DNA of 64,000 bases from Amycolatopsis vancoresmycina (lineage in GTDB: Bacteria; Actinomycetota; Actinomycetes; Mycobacteriales; Pseudonocardiaceae): positions 496,001-560,000 of the forward strand of contig NZ_JNYY01000005.1 of the NCBI RefSeq assembly GCF_000716785.1, in the 5' to 3' direction. Positions within the stretch are counted from its first letter, which is position 1, and the number at the start of each line of letters is the position of its first letter. Shown one piece after another: positions 1 to 23,160 of this stretch. The notes under the pieces were generated by a model, which was given only the letters and a program-made list of their open reading frames with translations, was not told the DNA's origin and searched no databases. Position numbers and translations under genes: made by a program.

Positions 1-3000
1 ACTTTGGGGGCGAACACCCCGGCCAGCCGCTCCCGGTTCAGTGCCCCGATGACGCCGTCGTCGAGCAGGCCCGCCAGGTGCACGATGCCGGTCGGGCGGT
101 GCTCGGCCAGCAGCGCGGCCACCTGGTCCCGGTCGGAGACGTCGCAGGCGACCACGGACACGCTCGCGCCCTGCTCGGCCAGCTCGGTCAGCAGGTCTTC
201 GGCGGCCACCCCACGGCGGCTCGCGAGCACCAGACGCCGGACACCGTGCCGGGCGACCAGGTGCTTGGCCACGAGCGCGCCGAGCGAGCCGGTGCCGCCG
301 GTGAGCAGGACCGTCCCGTCCGGACTGAACACCGCGGGCGCGTCCGGCACGCGGCCGGTGGCTCGGGACAGCCGCGGGACGGAGAACGTGCCGCCGCGCA
401 CGGCGATCTGCGGCTCGCCGGTGCCCAGCACGGCACCCAGCGGCAGCTCGCCATCGGTGTCGACGAGGACGATCCGGCCGGGGTTTTCCGCCTGGGCGGC
501 CCGGACCAGGCCCCACACGGCGGCTCCGGCGGGGTCGGTCACCTCGCGGACAGCGCCGCGGGTCACCACGACCAGCCGGGCTTCCTCTGCCGCGCCTTCG
601 AGCCACACCTGCACGGCTTCCAGCACCCGGGTGGTCAGGTCGATGGCCTCGCCGCCGACGGCTTCGAGCACCTCGGCGTGGTCCGTGGCCACGCTTTCGG
701 CCGCGGGCAGGTCGATCCAGTCGACCTGGAACAGCGAGTCGCGCTCCTCGCCCGCCGCCGTTTCCAGCTGCTCGGCGGAGACCTCGCGGGACACCAGCGA
801 ATCCATGGTGACGACCAGGCCACCGGTCTCGTCGGCGGCCTGGAACGTCAGCGCGTCCGGGCCGCCCGGGGCGACCCGCACCCGCAGCGCCGACGCGCCG
901 ACGGCGTGCAGGACCAGGCCGTTCCACGCGAACGGCAGCACGCTGCGCTGGTCGCCGGGGTTGGCGAAGGCGTTCGTGTGCAGGGCCGCGTCCAGCAGCG
1001 CCGGGTGGAGACCGAACTTGCCGGCGTCCTCGCGGTGGTCGTCGGGCAGCGCGACCTCGGCGAAGACCTCCTCGCCGCGCCGCCACACCGCCCGCATGCC
1101 CTGGAACGCGCCGCTGTAGGCGTAGCCGCGCTCGGTGAGGTCGGAGTAGAAGTTCTCGACGTCGATCGGCTCCGCCCCGGCGGGCGGCCAGGCAGCGAAG
1201 TCGAAGCGGTCCGGCTCCCGCGAGGCCGACTCGCCGAGGAGACCGGTGGCGTGCCGGACCCATTCGTCGCCGTCTTCCCGCATGGAGAAGACGTCCACCG
1301 CGCGCGAGCCGGTTTCGTTCGGCCCGCTCACCGCGACCTGCACGCGGACGCCGCCGCGCTCGGCCAGCACCAGCGGTGCCTCGATGACGAGCTCTTCCAG
1401 GACGCCGAAGCCGAGCTCGTCCCCGGCGCGCAGCGCGAGGTCGACGTAGACCGTGCCCGGGATGAGCACCACCCCGCCGATCGCGTGCCCGGCCAGCCAC
1501 GGGTGCGACTGCAGCGACAGCCGGGAGGTGAAGACCAGGCCGTCGGACTGCGGCAGCGGCACGACCGCGCCCAGCAGCGGGTGGTCGGCGCCGACGAGGC
1601 CGAGCGACACGGCGTCCTTCGCCGATTCGCCGAGCTGCAGCCAGTAGTGCTGGTGGTCGAAGGCGTACGTCGGCAGGTCGGCGCGCCGGAACGGCGGCAG
1701 CACGCCGGTCCAGTCCACGGTCACGCCGCGCACGAACAGCTCGGCCGCCGAGGCCAGCAGGCGCCGGAGGCCGCCGTCCTCGCGCCGCAGCGTCCCGGTG
1801 ACGACGGCTTCGGTGCCGTCGACCAGCTCGTTGATCGGCTGGACCAGCACGGGGTGCGCGCTGACCTCGACGAACACCCGGTGGCCCTGCTCGATCAGCC
1901 CGGCCACCGCCGGGCCGAACCGGACCTGGCGGCGCAGGTTGCGGTACCAGTAGCCGCCGTCGAGGACCCCGGCGTCTTCGACCCACTCGCCGGTGACGGT
2001 CGAGTAGAACGGGATTTCCGGGGCCTGCGCGCGGATCCCGCCGAGCATCTCGGCCAGCGCGTCGCGCGCGGCTTCGACGTGCCGGGTGTGGGACGCGTAG
2101 TCCACTGCCACCCGCCGGATCCGGACACCCTGGTCGTCGAGCGCGTCGAGGGCTTCGTCCAGCGCTTCGGCGTCCCCGGCGATCACGACCGACCGGGGCC
2201 CGTTGACGGCCGCGACTTCCACCCGGCCCGCCCACGGCTCGATCCGCGCGGCCGCGTCTTCTTCGCTCAACGCCACGGAGGCCATGCCGCCGCGGCCGGC
2301 CAGCTGGGCGGCGATCGCCTGGCTGCGCAGGGCCACCACCTTCGCCGCGTCCTCAAGAGACAGTGCCCCCGACACGCACGCAGCCGCGATCTCGCCCTGC
2401 GAGTGCCCCACGACGGCCTCGGGCTCGACGCCGAGCGACGCCCACACCGCGGCGAGCCCGACCATCACGGCGAAGCTCGCGGGCTGCACGACGTCGACCC
2501 GGTCGAGCAGGTCGGCGTCGCCGCGCAGGACGTCGGTCAGCGACCAGTCGACCCACCGCCCGAGCGCGGTCTCGCACTCGGCGATCCGCGCGGCGAACAC
2601 CTCCGACGAGTCCAGCAGTTCCCGGCCCATCCCGGCCCACTGCGTCCCCTGGCCGGGGAACACCCAGACGACCTTGCCCGGCGCACCCGAGCCGCGGCCG
2701 GTGAGCACGCCGGGCGCGCTTTCCCCACGGGCCAATGCCTGCAACCCGGCCACGGCTTCTTCCTGCGAGTCCGCCACGACGACCGCGCGCTCGCTGAGCG
2801 TCGCGCGGCCGGACACCAGAGTCCCGGCCATGTCCGCCAGGGAAACGTCCCCGACCTCCGCCAGCCGCCCCGCCTGAGCAGCCAGCGAACCCTCGGTAGC
2901 GGCCGTCACCACGAGCGGCACCACGGACTGTCGTGAGTGGTAAGGCGGGTTAGAACCCTCCTTACCACTCACGAGGTCTTCGGGGGCCTCCTCCAGGATC

Positions 3001-4367
3001 ATGTGGGCGTTGGTGCCGCTGGCGCCGAACGAGGAGATGCCGCCGCGGCGGGGGTGGTCGCCGCGCGGCCACTCGCGGGTCTCGGTCAGCAGCTCGATCG
3101 AGCCCGCCGTCCAGTCGACCTGCGGGGTGGGCGCGTCCACGTGCAGCGTCGCCGGGAGCTTCCCGTGCCGGAGCGACTGGACCATCTTGATCACGCCGGC
3201 CACGCCGGACGCGCCCTGGGTGTGCCCGACGATCGACTTCACCGAGCCGAGCAGGAGCGGCTGCTGCGGGTCGCGGCCCTGGCCGTAGGTGGCCAGCAGC
3301 GCCTGCACCTCGATCGGGTCGCCGAGGACGGTGCCGGTGCCGTGGCCCTCCACGGTGTCCACATCGGACGGTGACAGCCCGGCGGCGGCCAGTGCCTTGC
3401 GGATGACGCGCTGCTGGGCGGGGCCGTTCGGCGCGGTGAGGCCGTTCGAGGCGCCGTCCTGGTTGACCGCGCTGCCGCGGATGACGGCGAGGACCTGGTG
3501 CCCGCGCTCGCGCGCCACCGACAGCCGCTCCAGCAGCACCACGCCGACGCCCTCGGCCCAGCCGGAGCCGTCGGCGGCCGCGGCGTAGGACTTGCAGCGC
3601 CCGTCGAAGGCCAGCGCCCGCTGCCGCGCGAAGCCGACGAACCCGCCGGGCGTGGCCATCACGGTCGAGCCACCGGCCAGGGCCATCGAGCACTCACCGC
3701 GGCGAAGGGCCTGCGACGCAAGGTGAATCGCCACCAGCGAGGACGAGCACATGGTGTCGACGGTGACGGCGGGACCTTCGAGCCCGAGCGTGTAGGCGAC
3801 CCGGCCGGAGGCGACCCCGCCCGCGGTGCCCAGCGCCCGCTCCAGGCTCATGAAGCCTTCGAAGCCGCTGAGGTCCGGGGCGTAGTCCTGGTGCACGACC
3901 CCGGCGAACACGCCGATGTCGCTGCCCCGCACCGAATGCGGGTCGATCCCGGCGCGCTCGAGGGTCTCCCAGGACACCTCCAGGAGCTGCCGCTGCTGCG
4001 GGTCCATGGCGAGGGCCTCGCGCGGCGAGATGCCGAAGAAGCCCGCGTCGAACTGGGCCGCGTCGTGCAGGAAGGCGCCCTCGCGCACGTACGTCGTCCC
4101 GGGGTTGTCGGGGTCCGGGTGGTAGAGGCCCTCGACGTCCCAGCCGCGGTCGCCGGGGAACTCCGTGTAGACGTCGGCGCCTTCCGACACGACCCGCCAG
4201 AAGTCCTCCGGGCCGCGGATCCCGCCGGCGTAGCGGCAGGCCATGGAGACGATCGCGATGGGCTCCGCCGCGGCCGCGGCGAGCGCGGCGTTCTCCTGCT
4301 GGAGGCGGACGTTCTCCTTCAGCGAGGCGCGCAGTGCGTCAACGATCTGCTCGTTCGGCGCGGACAT
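1..4367 (-). CDS. rifB: Type I modular polyketide synthase RifB, N-terminal part (module 4)
   Basis: The gene runs off the left window edge; about 1455 codons are visible. The start ATG at 4367 has the SD GGAGGAAG just upstream and lies 33 nt after the rifA stop. Order seen: a short N-terminal docking helix (residues 1-30, MSAPNEQIVDALRASL), KS with DTMCSSSL at its active Cys, AT with YASH (methylmalonyl type), DH near residue 960 with an intact HAIGGVVLIP motif, and the start of a KR with GGTGSLG and LLDD. In rifamycin synthesis, module 4 receives the tetraketide from RifA and adds a propionate unit; this follows from family knowledge and gene order. The KS-AT linker (about residue 470) carries an in-frame copy of the palindrome described at 2930-2975. 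Translationally it directly follows rifA. Confidence 0.9.
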   Translation of the reverse strand, partial: MSAPNEQIVDALRASLKENVRLQQENAALAAAAAEPIAIVSMACRYAGGIRGPEDFWRVVSEGADVYTEFPGDRGWDVEGLYHPDPDNPGTTYVREGAFLHDAAQFDAGFFGISPREALAMDPQQRQLLEVSWETLERAGIDPHSVRGSDIGVFAGVVHQDYAPDLSGFEGFMSLERALGTAGGVASGRVAYTLGLEGPAVTVDTMCSSSLVAIHLASQALRRGECSMALAGGSTVMATPGGFVGFARQRALAFDGRCKSYAAAADGSGWAEGVGVVLLERLSVARERGHQVLAVIRGSAVNQDGASNGLTAPNGPAQQRVIRKALAAAGLSPSDVDTVEGHGTGTVLGDPIEVQALLATYGQGRDPQQPLLLGSVKSIVGHTQGASGVAGVIKMVQSLRHGKLPATLHVDAPTPQVDWTAGSIELLTETREWPRGDHPRRGGISSFGASGTNAHMILEEAPEDLVSGKEGSNPPYHSRQSVVPLVVTAATEGSLAAQAGRLAEVGDVSLADMAGTLVSGRATLSERAVVVADSQEEAVAGLQALARGESAPGVLTGRGSGAPGKVVWVFPGQGTQWAGMGRELLDSSEVFAARIAECETALGRWVDWSLTDVLRGDADLLDRVDVVQPASFAVMVGLAAVWASLGVEPEAVVGHSQGEIAAACVSGALSLEDAAKVVALRSQAIAAQLAGRGGMASVALSEEDAAARIEPWAGRVEVAAVNGPRSVVIAGDAEALDEALDALDDQGVRIRRVAVDYASHTRHVEAARDALAEMLGGIRAQAPEIPFYSTVTGEWVEDAGVLDGGYWYRNLRRQVRFGPAVAGLIEQGHRVFVEVSAHPVLVQPINELVDGTEAVVTGTLRREDGGLRRLLASAAELFVRGVTVDWTGVLPPFRRADLPTYAFDHQHYWLQLGESAKDAVSLGLVGADHPLLGAVVPLPQSDGLVFTSRLSLQSHPWLAGHAIGGVVLIPGTVYVDLALRAGDELGFGVLEELVIEAPLVLAERGGVRVQVAVSGPNETGSRAVDVFSMREDGDEWVRHATGLLGESASREPDRFDFAAWPPAGAEPIDVENFYSDLTERGYAYSGAFQGMRAVWRRGEEVFAEVALPDDHREDAGKFGLHPALLDAALHTNAFANPGDQRSVLPFAWNGLVLHAVGASALRVRVAPGGPDALTFQAADETGGLVVTMDSLVSREVSAEQLETAAGEERDSLFQVDWIDLPAAESVATDHAEVLEAVGGEAIDLTTRVLEAVQVWLEGAAEEARLVVVTRGAVREVTDPAGAAVWGLVRAAQAENPGRIVLVDTDGELPLGAVLGTGEPQIAVRGGTFSVPRLSRATGRVPDAPAVFSPDGTVLLTGGTGSLGALVAKHLVARHGVRRLVLASRRGVAAEDLLTELAEQGASVSVVACDVSDRDQVAALLAEHRPTGIVHLAGLLDDGVIGALNRERLAGVFAPK
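2930..2975. repeat. 46-bp palindrome, copy 1 (in frame inside rifB)
   Basis: Two 22-nt arms flank a 2-nt spacer; the arms differ at two positions, so this is the most diverged copy. It lies in the rifB KS4-AT4 linker and is translated as VSGKEGSNPPYHSR without a stop. Confidence 0.85.
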
Positions 4368-4400
4368 GTTCTTCCTCCACGATTCGTTCGCCATCGGCGG

Positions 4401-18653
<14,253 letters not shown>

Positions 18654-18694
18654 CGTGCCGCAGATCCTTTCGGACATTTCGGAGGGAAGAACGC

Positions 18695-19885
18695 TCACCA
18701 GGCGAGGGGGAGCTTCTCCACCGAGAAGACGGAACCCTTCAGCCGCAGCGGAACCTCGTCGGCCGGGACGGCCAGGCGGAGGCCGGGGAACTCCCGCAGG
18801 AGCGCGGTGAACCCGGCCCGCAGTTCGATGCGCGCGAGGTTCTGGCCGAGGCACTGGTGGATGCCGAACCCGAAGGCGACGTGCCCGGAGGTGTCACGCT
18901 CGATGTCCAGCTCCGCGGGGCAGCCGAACTTGGCCGGGTCGCGGTTGGCGGCGGGCAGCGACACCGTCACCGTGTCGCCCTTCTTGATCAGCTCGCCGTC
19001 GAGCTTCAGGTCCTCCAGCGCGGTCCGGTAGGTGTGGTACTGGTTGACGGTGATGTAGCGGAGGAGTTCCTCGATCGCGGCGTCGAGCTTCGCGGGCTCC
19101 GCGCGCAGCTTCGCCAGCTGGTCCTGGTGGTGCAGCAACGCGAACGTGCCGACGGACAGCGCGCCCTCGGTGGTCTCGTACCCCGCGAACAGCAGCAGGG
19201 TGACGATGTTGCGCAGCTCCTCCAGCGTCAGGTCCTCATTGACGAGCGAGCTGATGAGGTCGTCCTGGGGCTCCTCGCGGCGCCGCTCGATGACCTCGTC
19301 GAAGAAGGCCTGCGCCTGCCCGTAGGCCTCCGCCGCCTCCGCCGGGTCCGCTTCCGCGTCGTGCAGCAGGGTCACCGCGGGCACGTACCGGTCGCGCTCG
19401 TCGTAGGGCAGGCCGACCAGCTCGCCCAGCATCCGCAGGACCAGCGGCTTGGCGAAGTCGTGCACCAGGTCCGCCGGTGCGCCCTTCGCGCGCATGACCT
19501 CGATCTGCTCGGCGGCCACGGCCTCGACGCGCGGGATCAGCCGGCTCGTGCGGCGGACGGTGAACTCACCGGTCAGCAGCTTGCGGTAGCGGGTGTGCTC
19601 CGGCGGGTCCATGTGGATGAACATGCCGGGGATCAGCGGGTGGGTCGGGATCACCTGACCCTGGTGCGTCACCGGGAAGTGGCCGACCTCGCAGCTGTGG
19701 CTGAACCGCGGGTCGCTGAGCACCTCGCGCACCAGCTCGTAGCTGGAAACGATCCAGCCGACGTGCCCGTCCGGATAAACCATCTTCGCGAGCGGCCGTT
19801 CTTCGCGGAGGGTGTCGAATATCGCGGGCGGGTCGAACTTGTCAATCCGCGCCCACGGCTCCTCGAAGGAAATTGCCTCGGTCAT
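18695..19885 (-). CDS. Cytochrome P450 (rif orf0 equivalent)
   Basis: Soluble bacterial class I P450 of 396 aa. Visible hallmarks are the I-helix oxygen-activation motif AGYETT (near 245), ExxR in EELLRY (near 287), and the heme-ligand loop FGFGIHQCLG (Cys near 347). Full length for the family. The ATG at 19885 has GAAAGG upstream. It sits 33 nt after a small gene and 41 nt before rifA, so it is probably co-transcribed with both. A P450 (orf0) precedes rifA in the known rifamycin cluster; its exact substrate is not evident here, and a tailoring oxidation of the ansamycin is the natural inference. It needs ferredoxin partners encoded elsewhere. Confidence 0.92.
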   Translation of the reverse strand: MTEAISFEEPWARIDKFDPPAIFDTLREERPLAKMVYPDGHVGWIVSSYELVREVLSDPRFSHSCEVGHFPVTHQGQVIPTHPLIPGMFIHMDPPEHTRYRKLLTGEFTVRRTSRLIPRVEAVAAEQIEVMRAKGAPADLVHDFAKPLVLRMLGELVGLPYDERDRYVPAVTLLHDAEADPAEAAEAYGQAQAFFDEVIERRREEPQDDLISSLVNEDLTLEELRNIVTLLLFAGYETTEGALSVGTFALLHHQDQLAKLRAEPAKLDAAIEELLRYITVNQYHTYRTALEDLKLDGELIKKGDTVTVSLPAANRDPAKFGCPAELDIERDTSGHVAFGFGIHQCLGQNLARIELRAGFTALLREFPGLRLAVPADEVPLRLKGSVFSVEKLPLAW

Positions 19886-19918
19886 GGAAACCTTTCGAAA
19901 GGAGAGATCGGTGCTTTT

Positions 19919-20134
19919 TTATTCGGCGATCTTCGTCCGGTGCGACCACCGGAAGACCGCGATCTCGCAGCCGTCGGCGGCCTGGAATTCCCCGCCGTGC
20001 ACGAAATGCTCGTAGCCGGCGCCGTGGCGGATCTTGAGCGTGCGGTCCAGCGCGGAGGCCAGGACACTGCGTTCCGTCGCCGCCAGTTCGGACGGCCCAC
20101 CGCTCAACGCGATTTTCACCTGCGTAACACTCAT
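19919..20134 (-). CDS. Small conserved protein (DUF5988-like) at the head of the orf0-rifA unit
   Basis: 71 aa. The ATG at 20134 is supported by GGAGG five nt upstream; the frame is open further 5' but without a better SD. No signal peptide or membrane segment. The C-terminal half (YEHF, then VFRWSHRTKIAE) resembles small actinobacterial proteins that I recall as DUF5988, often seen beside natural-product genes; that family name is from memory. No known catalytic motif is visible. It is the first gene after a RifZ-type box and lies 33 nt before the P450, so it is very likely part of the rif transcript. Function unknown. Confidence 0.75.
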   Translation of the reverse strand: MSVTQVKIALSGGPSELAATERSVLASALDRTLKIRHGAGYEHFVHGGEFQAADGCEIAVFRWSHRTKIAE

Positions 20135-20221
20135 CGCGGCCTCCACCTGTTTCGCCGGTTCTCCCAGCACAGACCGGTCTCTTCATTCTCGATTCAGGCT
20201 AGGCGAGCCACCACCAGGCGG

Positions 20222-20239
20222 CATCCCTCACTCTGGTAG
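20222..20239 (-). promoter_or_regulatory. RifZ-type activator box
   Basis: On the minus strand the sequence is CTACC-N8-GGATG, an exact match to the signature I recall for RifZ, the LuxR-family activator of rifamycin genes in A. mediterranei. It lies about 88 nt upstream of the small gene's ATG and downstream of the rifT terminator, where a promoter for small gene-orf0-rifA-rifB is expected. I see no convincing -10/-35 pair. Confidence 0.75.
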
Positions 20240-20271
20240 AGCGGTCCGGGGCACTACGCGGGCGCACGAAA

Positions 20272-20310
20272 ACGGGGACTTCCTTCCCCGGAAAGGAAAG
20301 AAGCCCCCGT
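20272..20310 (-). terminator. Hairpin terminator after rifT
   Basis: 16-bp stem (two G-T pairs) with a 7-nt loop, starting about 10 nt after the rifT stop. There is no clear U-tract. It separates rifS-rifT from the orf0-rifA unit. Confidence 0.75.
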
Positions 20311-20320
20311 GGAGCCGTCG

Positions 20321-21088
20321 TCAGGCCAGGTCGACGGGCTGCCCGGTCTGCGCCGATTCGTAGGCCGCCTGGACGATCCGGAACGTCCGCAGCGCAGCCT
20401 CGCCGTCCGGCCCGGGTGTGTCCCCGTCGTTCAGGAAGTCCTTCAGCAGCAGGGAAAGCAGGTCCTCCCCACCGAGGGTGCCGACGCCGTCGAGCAGCTT
20501 CGGGCCGGCGTCGTACTGCACGCTCGCCTTGTCCCCGATGAAGGTGACGGCAGGCCGATCCGTCCCAGCCGGGTCCCGGCGGAGGTCGAACGAAGCCACC
20601 TTCCCGCTCCGGTACCGGACGGTGAGCACCGCCGCGCTTTCCGCACCGTGTCCATTGAGGACGGTGTTGGTCTGGGCGTACACCTGCTGCGCGGGCTCGC
20701 CGAGGACGGCGTCCGCCAGGTCGAGCAGGTACGGCGCGGCCGCAGCCAGCACCCCACCCTCCGCGCTGGTGGCCAAGGAGCCGAGAACCGTCGTCAGTTC
20801 GCCGATACCGCCGTCCGCGATTCCCTTGCGCACCACGGCGAACGCCTCGCCATGGCAGGCCGGGGACGCGAAGGTGAGCCGGTCACCACCGGCGTCGACC
20901 ACGGCTTTCAGGTCGGCTTCCTTGGCCGCCGACGGGTATTCGCAGAGCACGCGGGCGCCCGCCTCGGCCGCCCGCAGAACCGGCTCGAACGCGTCCCAGC
21001 CCGCCGTGGCAACGACTTCGACGTCCGGCAGGTCACGCAGGCCCTCGGCGTAGACCTCGGGCGCGGACGACAGGATGGCGACCTTCAC
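20321..21088 (-). CDS. rifT: Gfo/Idh/MocA-like oxidoreductase RifT
   Basis: 255 aa. The GTG at 21088 overlaps the rifS stop (GTGA) and has GGAGGGA upstream, so it is translationally coupled to rifS. The protein resembles the dehydrogenase family but is short: the N-terminal Rossmann part is reduced, and instead of a clear GxGxxG it begins KVAILSSAPEVYAEGL. The middle and C-terminal part keep the family layout (GARVLCEYP, matching the usual EKP motif). Gene order rifS-rifT-orf0-rifA matches the rifamycin cluster, where both are regarded as post-PKS oxidoreductases. The reduced nucleotide-binding region leaves open whether it is catalytic alone or works with RifS. Confidence 0.82.
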   Translation of the reverse strand: MKVAILSSAPEVYAEGLRDLPDVEVVATAGWDAFEPVLRAAEAGARVLCEYPSAAKEADLKAVVDAGGDRLTFASPACHGEAFAVVRKGIADGGIGELTTVLGSLATSAEGGVLAAAAPYLLDLADAVLGEPAQQVYAQTNTVLNGHGAESAAVLTVRYRSGKVASFDLRRDPAGTDRPAVTFIGDKASVQYDAGPKLLDGVGTLGGEDLLSLLLKDFLNDGDTPGPDGEAALRTFRIVQAAYESAQTGQPVDLA

Positions 21089-22077
21089 GCTGCTCCCTCC
21101 ACCGGAAGTTCGACGGCCCGTCCGGTCCACGCGGACTCGGCGGCGGCCTGGGTGATCCGGACGGCGGCCAGCGCGTCCCGGGCGCCGATCCGCGGCTCGG
21201 GGCCGCCCGCGAAGGCGGTCGCGAACTCCCGCATCTCGGTGGCGAACACCGACGGCCCGTAGTAGCCGAAGTTCGTGGTTTCGCCGTCGACGACCCGGAC
21301 TTCCTGCGGCCACTCGGAGTCGTAGGCGACGCTCCCACCGGTCCCGGTGACGTGGTAGGTGACGCGCACGGGTGGCTTCGGCGTGGCGGTCCACCGGCTG
21401 ACGACCTGGCTGACGGCCCCGCTGGCGTGGGTGAGCACGACGGTGCCGGCGGCGACGGCGCCTTCCGGCGCGGGCGTGGCGATCTCACCCTGGTAGCAGG
21501 CGTGCACCCGGACGACGTCCCCGAGCACCCAGTGGGCCAGGTCGGCGCCGTGCAGGAACTGGTCGGTGAGGATGCCGCCCGAACGAGCGGAGGCGCGCCC
21601 GGTCCACGGCCGCGGGTGGTAGGCGGAGAAGGAGAACCGCCCGACGGCGACGTCCCCGAGCCGCCCGCTCGCGACGAGATCGTGCAGCCGCGCGTAGGGC
21701 TCGGCGAACCGCACGTCGTGCGCGGGGTAGAGCCGGACCCCGGCCCGCTCGGCCGCGGCGACGATCTCGGCGGCCTCGTCGGCGTCCGCGGTCAGCGGCT
21801 TCTCGCACACGACGCCGACTCCGGCGGCGATGGCGGTCATGGCGATCTCGTGGTGCGTGCCGGTCGGGGTGCAGATGTCGACGGCGTCGGCGCCGTCGAG
21901 GGCCTCGGCCAGCGACCCGGCCGCGGTGGCCCCGAACTCCTTCGCGAGCTCGGCGCTGCGGCCGTCGTCGGCGTAGACGCGCACGGCGGCTCCGGCGCCG
22001 AGCCACGCCTCCAGGTGCAGCCGGGCGATGAGCCCGGCCCCGATCAGAGCCACCTCGAGCTGCCGCAACGTCGTCAC
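21085..22077 (-). CDS. rifS: Gfo/Idh/MocA-family NAD(P)-dependent oxidoreductase RifS
   Basis: 330 aa from a GTG at 22077. It has a Rossmann motif GAGLIA near residue 12, the family signature CEKPL near 95, and a C-terminal substrate domain with GGILTDQFLHGADLAHW. The 22077 start is preferred because it gives the usual 10-residue lead to GxGxxG; an ATG at 22113 is possible (342 aa), but it lies within a RifZ-like box and has no SD. Neither start has a strong SD. First gene of the rifS-rifT pair, with a 4-bp overlap. By position it equals RifS of the rifamycin cluster, a putative post-PKS dehydrogenase; the substrate is not evident from sequence. Confidence 0.83.
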   Translation of the reverse strand: MTTLRQLEVALIGAGLIARLHLEAWLGAGAAVRVYADDGRSAELAKEFGATAAGSLAEALDGADAVDICTPTGTHHEIAMTAIAAGVGVVCEKPLTADADEAAEIVAAAERAGVRLYPAHDVRFAEPYARLHDLVASGRLGDVAVGRFSFSAYHPRPWTGRASARSGGILTDQFLHGADLAHWVLGDVVRVHACYQGEIATPAPEGAVAAGTVVLTHASGAVSQVVSRWTATPKPPVRVTYHVTGTGGSVAYDSEWPQEVRVVDGETTNFGYYGPSVFATEMREFATAFAGGPEPRIGARDALAAVRITQAAAESAWTGRAVELPVEGAA

Positions 22078-22110
22078 GTACCGAGACTCGCCCACACCGC
22101 GGGCCGGAGC

Positions 22111-22128
22111 CATAACCAACGTGGGTAG
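22111..22128 (-). promoter_or_regulatory. Possible RifZ-like box upstream of rifS
   Basis: The minus strand reads CTACC-N8-TTATG, matching 8 of 10 fixed positions of the RifZ signature, in the 62-nt gap between the mce region and rifS. It suggests rifS has its own promoter. Confidence 0.4.
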
Positions 22129-22139
22129 TTCGGGAACCC

Positions 22140-23138
22140 CTACTTGGACGGCGACGGGGAAGCGGGCGCCTGCGACGCCGCCGGCACCTTCGGCGCGTTG
22201 TAGGTGTCCATGTCGGTGATCTTCCACTTGTCGCCCTGCAGCTGGGCGTTCAGGTGGAGCTGCGCGGTCCCCGCGGTGGTCTTCTTCGTGTCCGTGCGGG
22301 TGGACGTCTGGTCGACGAAGACCATCACCTTCGCCAGGTCGCCGTTCAGCATGATCACCGCCGCGCGCGTCACCTTGCACGTCACGATCATCTTCTGCTG
22401 CGGGGCCAGCCGCTTCACCTCGCCCATCAGCGAGTTGTACTTGTTCTTGACGTCGTCGTTGGCGAGCAGGTCGTTCGCCGCGTCCTCGGTCTTCTTGATG
22501 TTGCTGAAGTCGTAGGAGAACAGCGACTCGGCCGCCTTCGACACCGCGTCCTTGACCTGTGCCGTCTTCGCCACGTCCAGCAGCGCCGTGTTGCTCGTCG
22601 CCGACGAGATCTCGGATTCCTTGCTGTGGAACCAGTACGCCAGGCCGCCCAGGATCAGCGCCACGAGCACCAGCGCGCCCGCGACCACGTAGGTCCGGTC
22701 CCCCTTCGGCTTCGCGGGCTCTTCCGACTCCGACGCCGAGTCCGTGACCGGGACCTCGGACTCCTCCGTCGGCTTCGCGATCCCGGTGTCCCGCTGCTTC
22801 CGCCGCGGCGCCGGCCGCGCGGGAGCCTCCTCCTCGTCCGCCGACGGCTCGCCGGTGAGCGCGTCGACCTGCGGCTCCTCGGTCTCGACCGCCGCGAACA
22901 CCTGCGTGTCCTCGGCCGGCGAGGTGTCGAGCTGCCCCGAAGCGGGCTCGTCGACCGGCCGCGGCTCCGGGCGCGGCACCGGCCGGGGACGCGGCCGCGG
23001 CTTGGCCGGGACGGCGGGCAGCTGCCCGGTCCGCTCGGCGGCGGTCTCGTCCGTCGAGGGCTTGCGCAGCCCGGCCACGCGGGGACGCCGCGACGGCGTC
23101 GGAGTGCTGCGAGGCGGCTGGCGGCGGGAGGGGGGCAC
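22140..23138 (-). CDS. Mce-associated membrane protein with long Pro-rich N-terminus
   Basis: 332 aa. The GTG at 23138 has AAGGAG upstream. The first 145 residues are Pro/Arg/Glu-rich and probably disordered and cytoplasmic. One membrane segment follows (VVAGALVLVALILGGLAYWF, near 148-167), then an alpha+beta domain of the type found in Mce-associated (Mas) proteins, ending in a Pro/Ser tail. It is last in the mce operon. Mas proteins are thought to stabilise or assist Mce complexes in the envelope. A 94-bp inverted repeat separates it from the preceding gene. Confidence 0.8.
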   Translation of the reverse strand: MPPSRRQPPRSTPTPSRRPRVAGLRKPSTDETAAERTGQLPAVPAKPRPRPRPVPRPEPRPVDEPASGQLDTSPAEDTQVFAAVETEEPQVDALTGEPSADEEEAPARPAPRRKQRDTGIAKPTEESEVPVTDSASESEEPAKPKGDRTYVVAGALVLVALILGGLAYWFHSKESEISSATSNTALLDVAKTAQVKDAVSKAAESLFSYDFSNIKKTEDAANDLLANDDVKNKYNSLMGEVKRLAPQQKMIVTCKVTRAAVIMLNGDLAKVMVFVDQTSTRTDTKKTTAGTAQLHLNAQLQGDKWKITDMDTYNAPKVPAASQAPASPSPSK

Positions 23139-23160
23139 TACAGCTCCTTAAGGTGACGCT

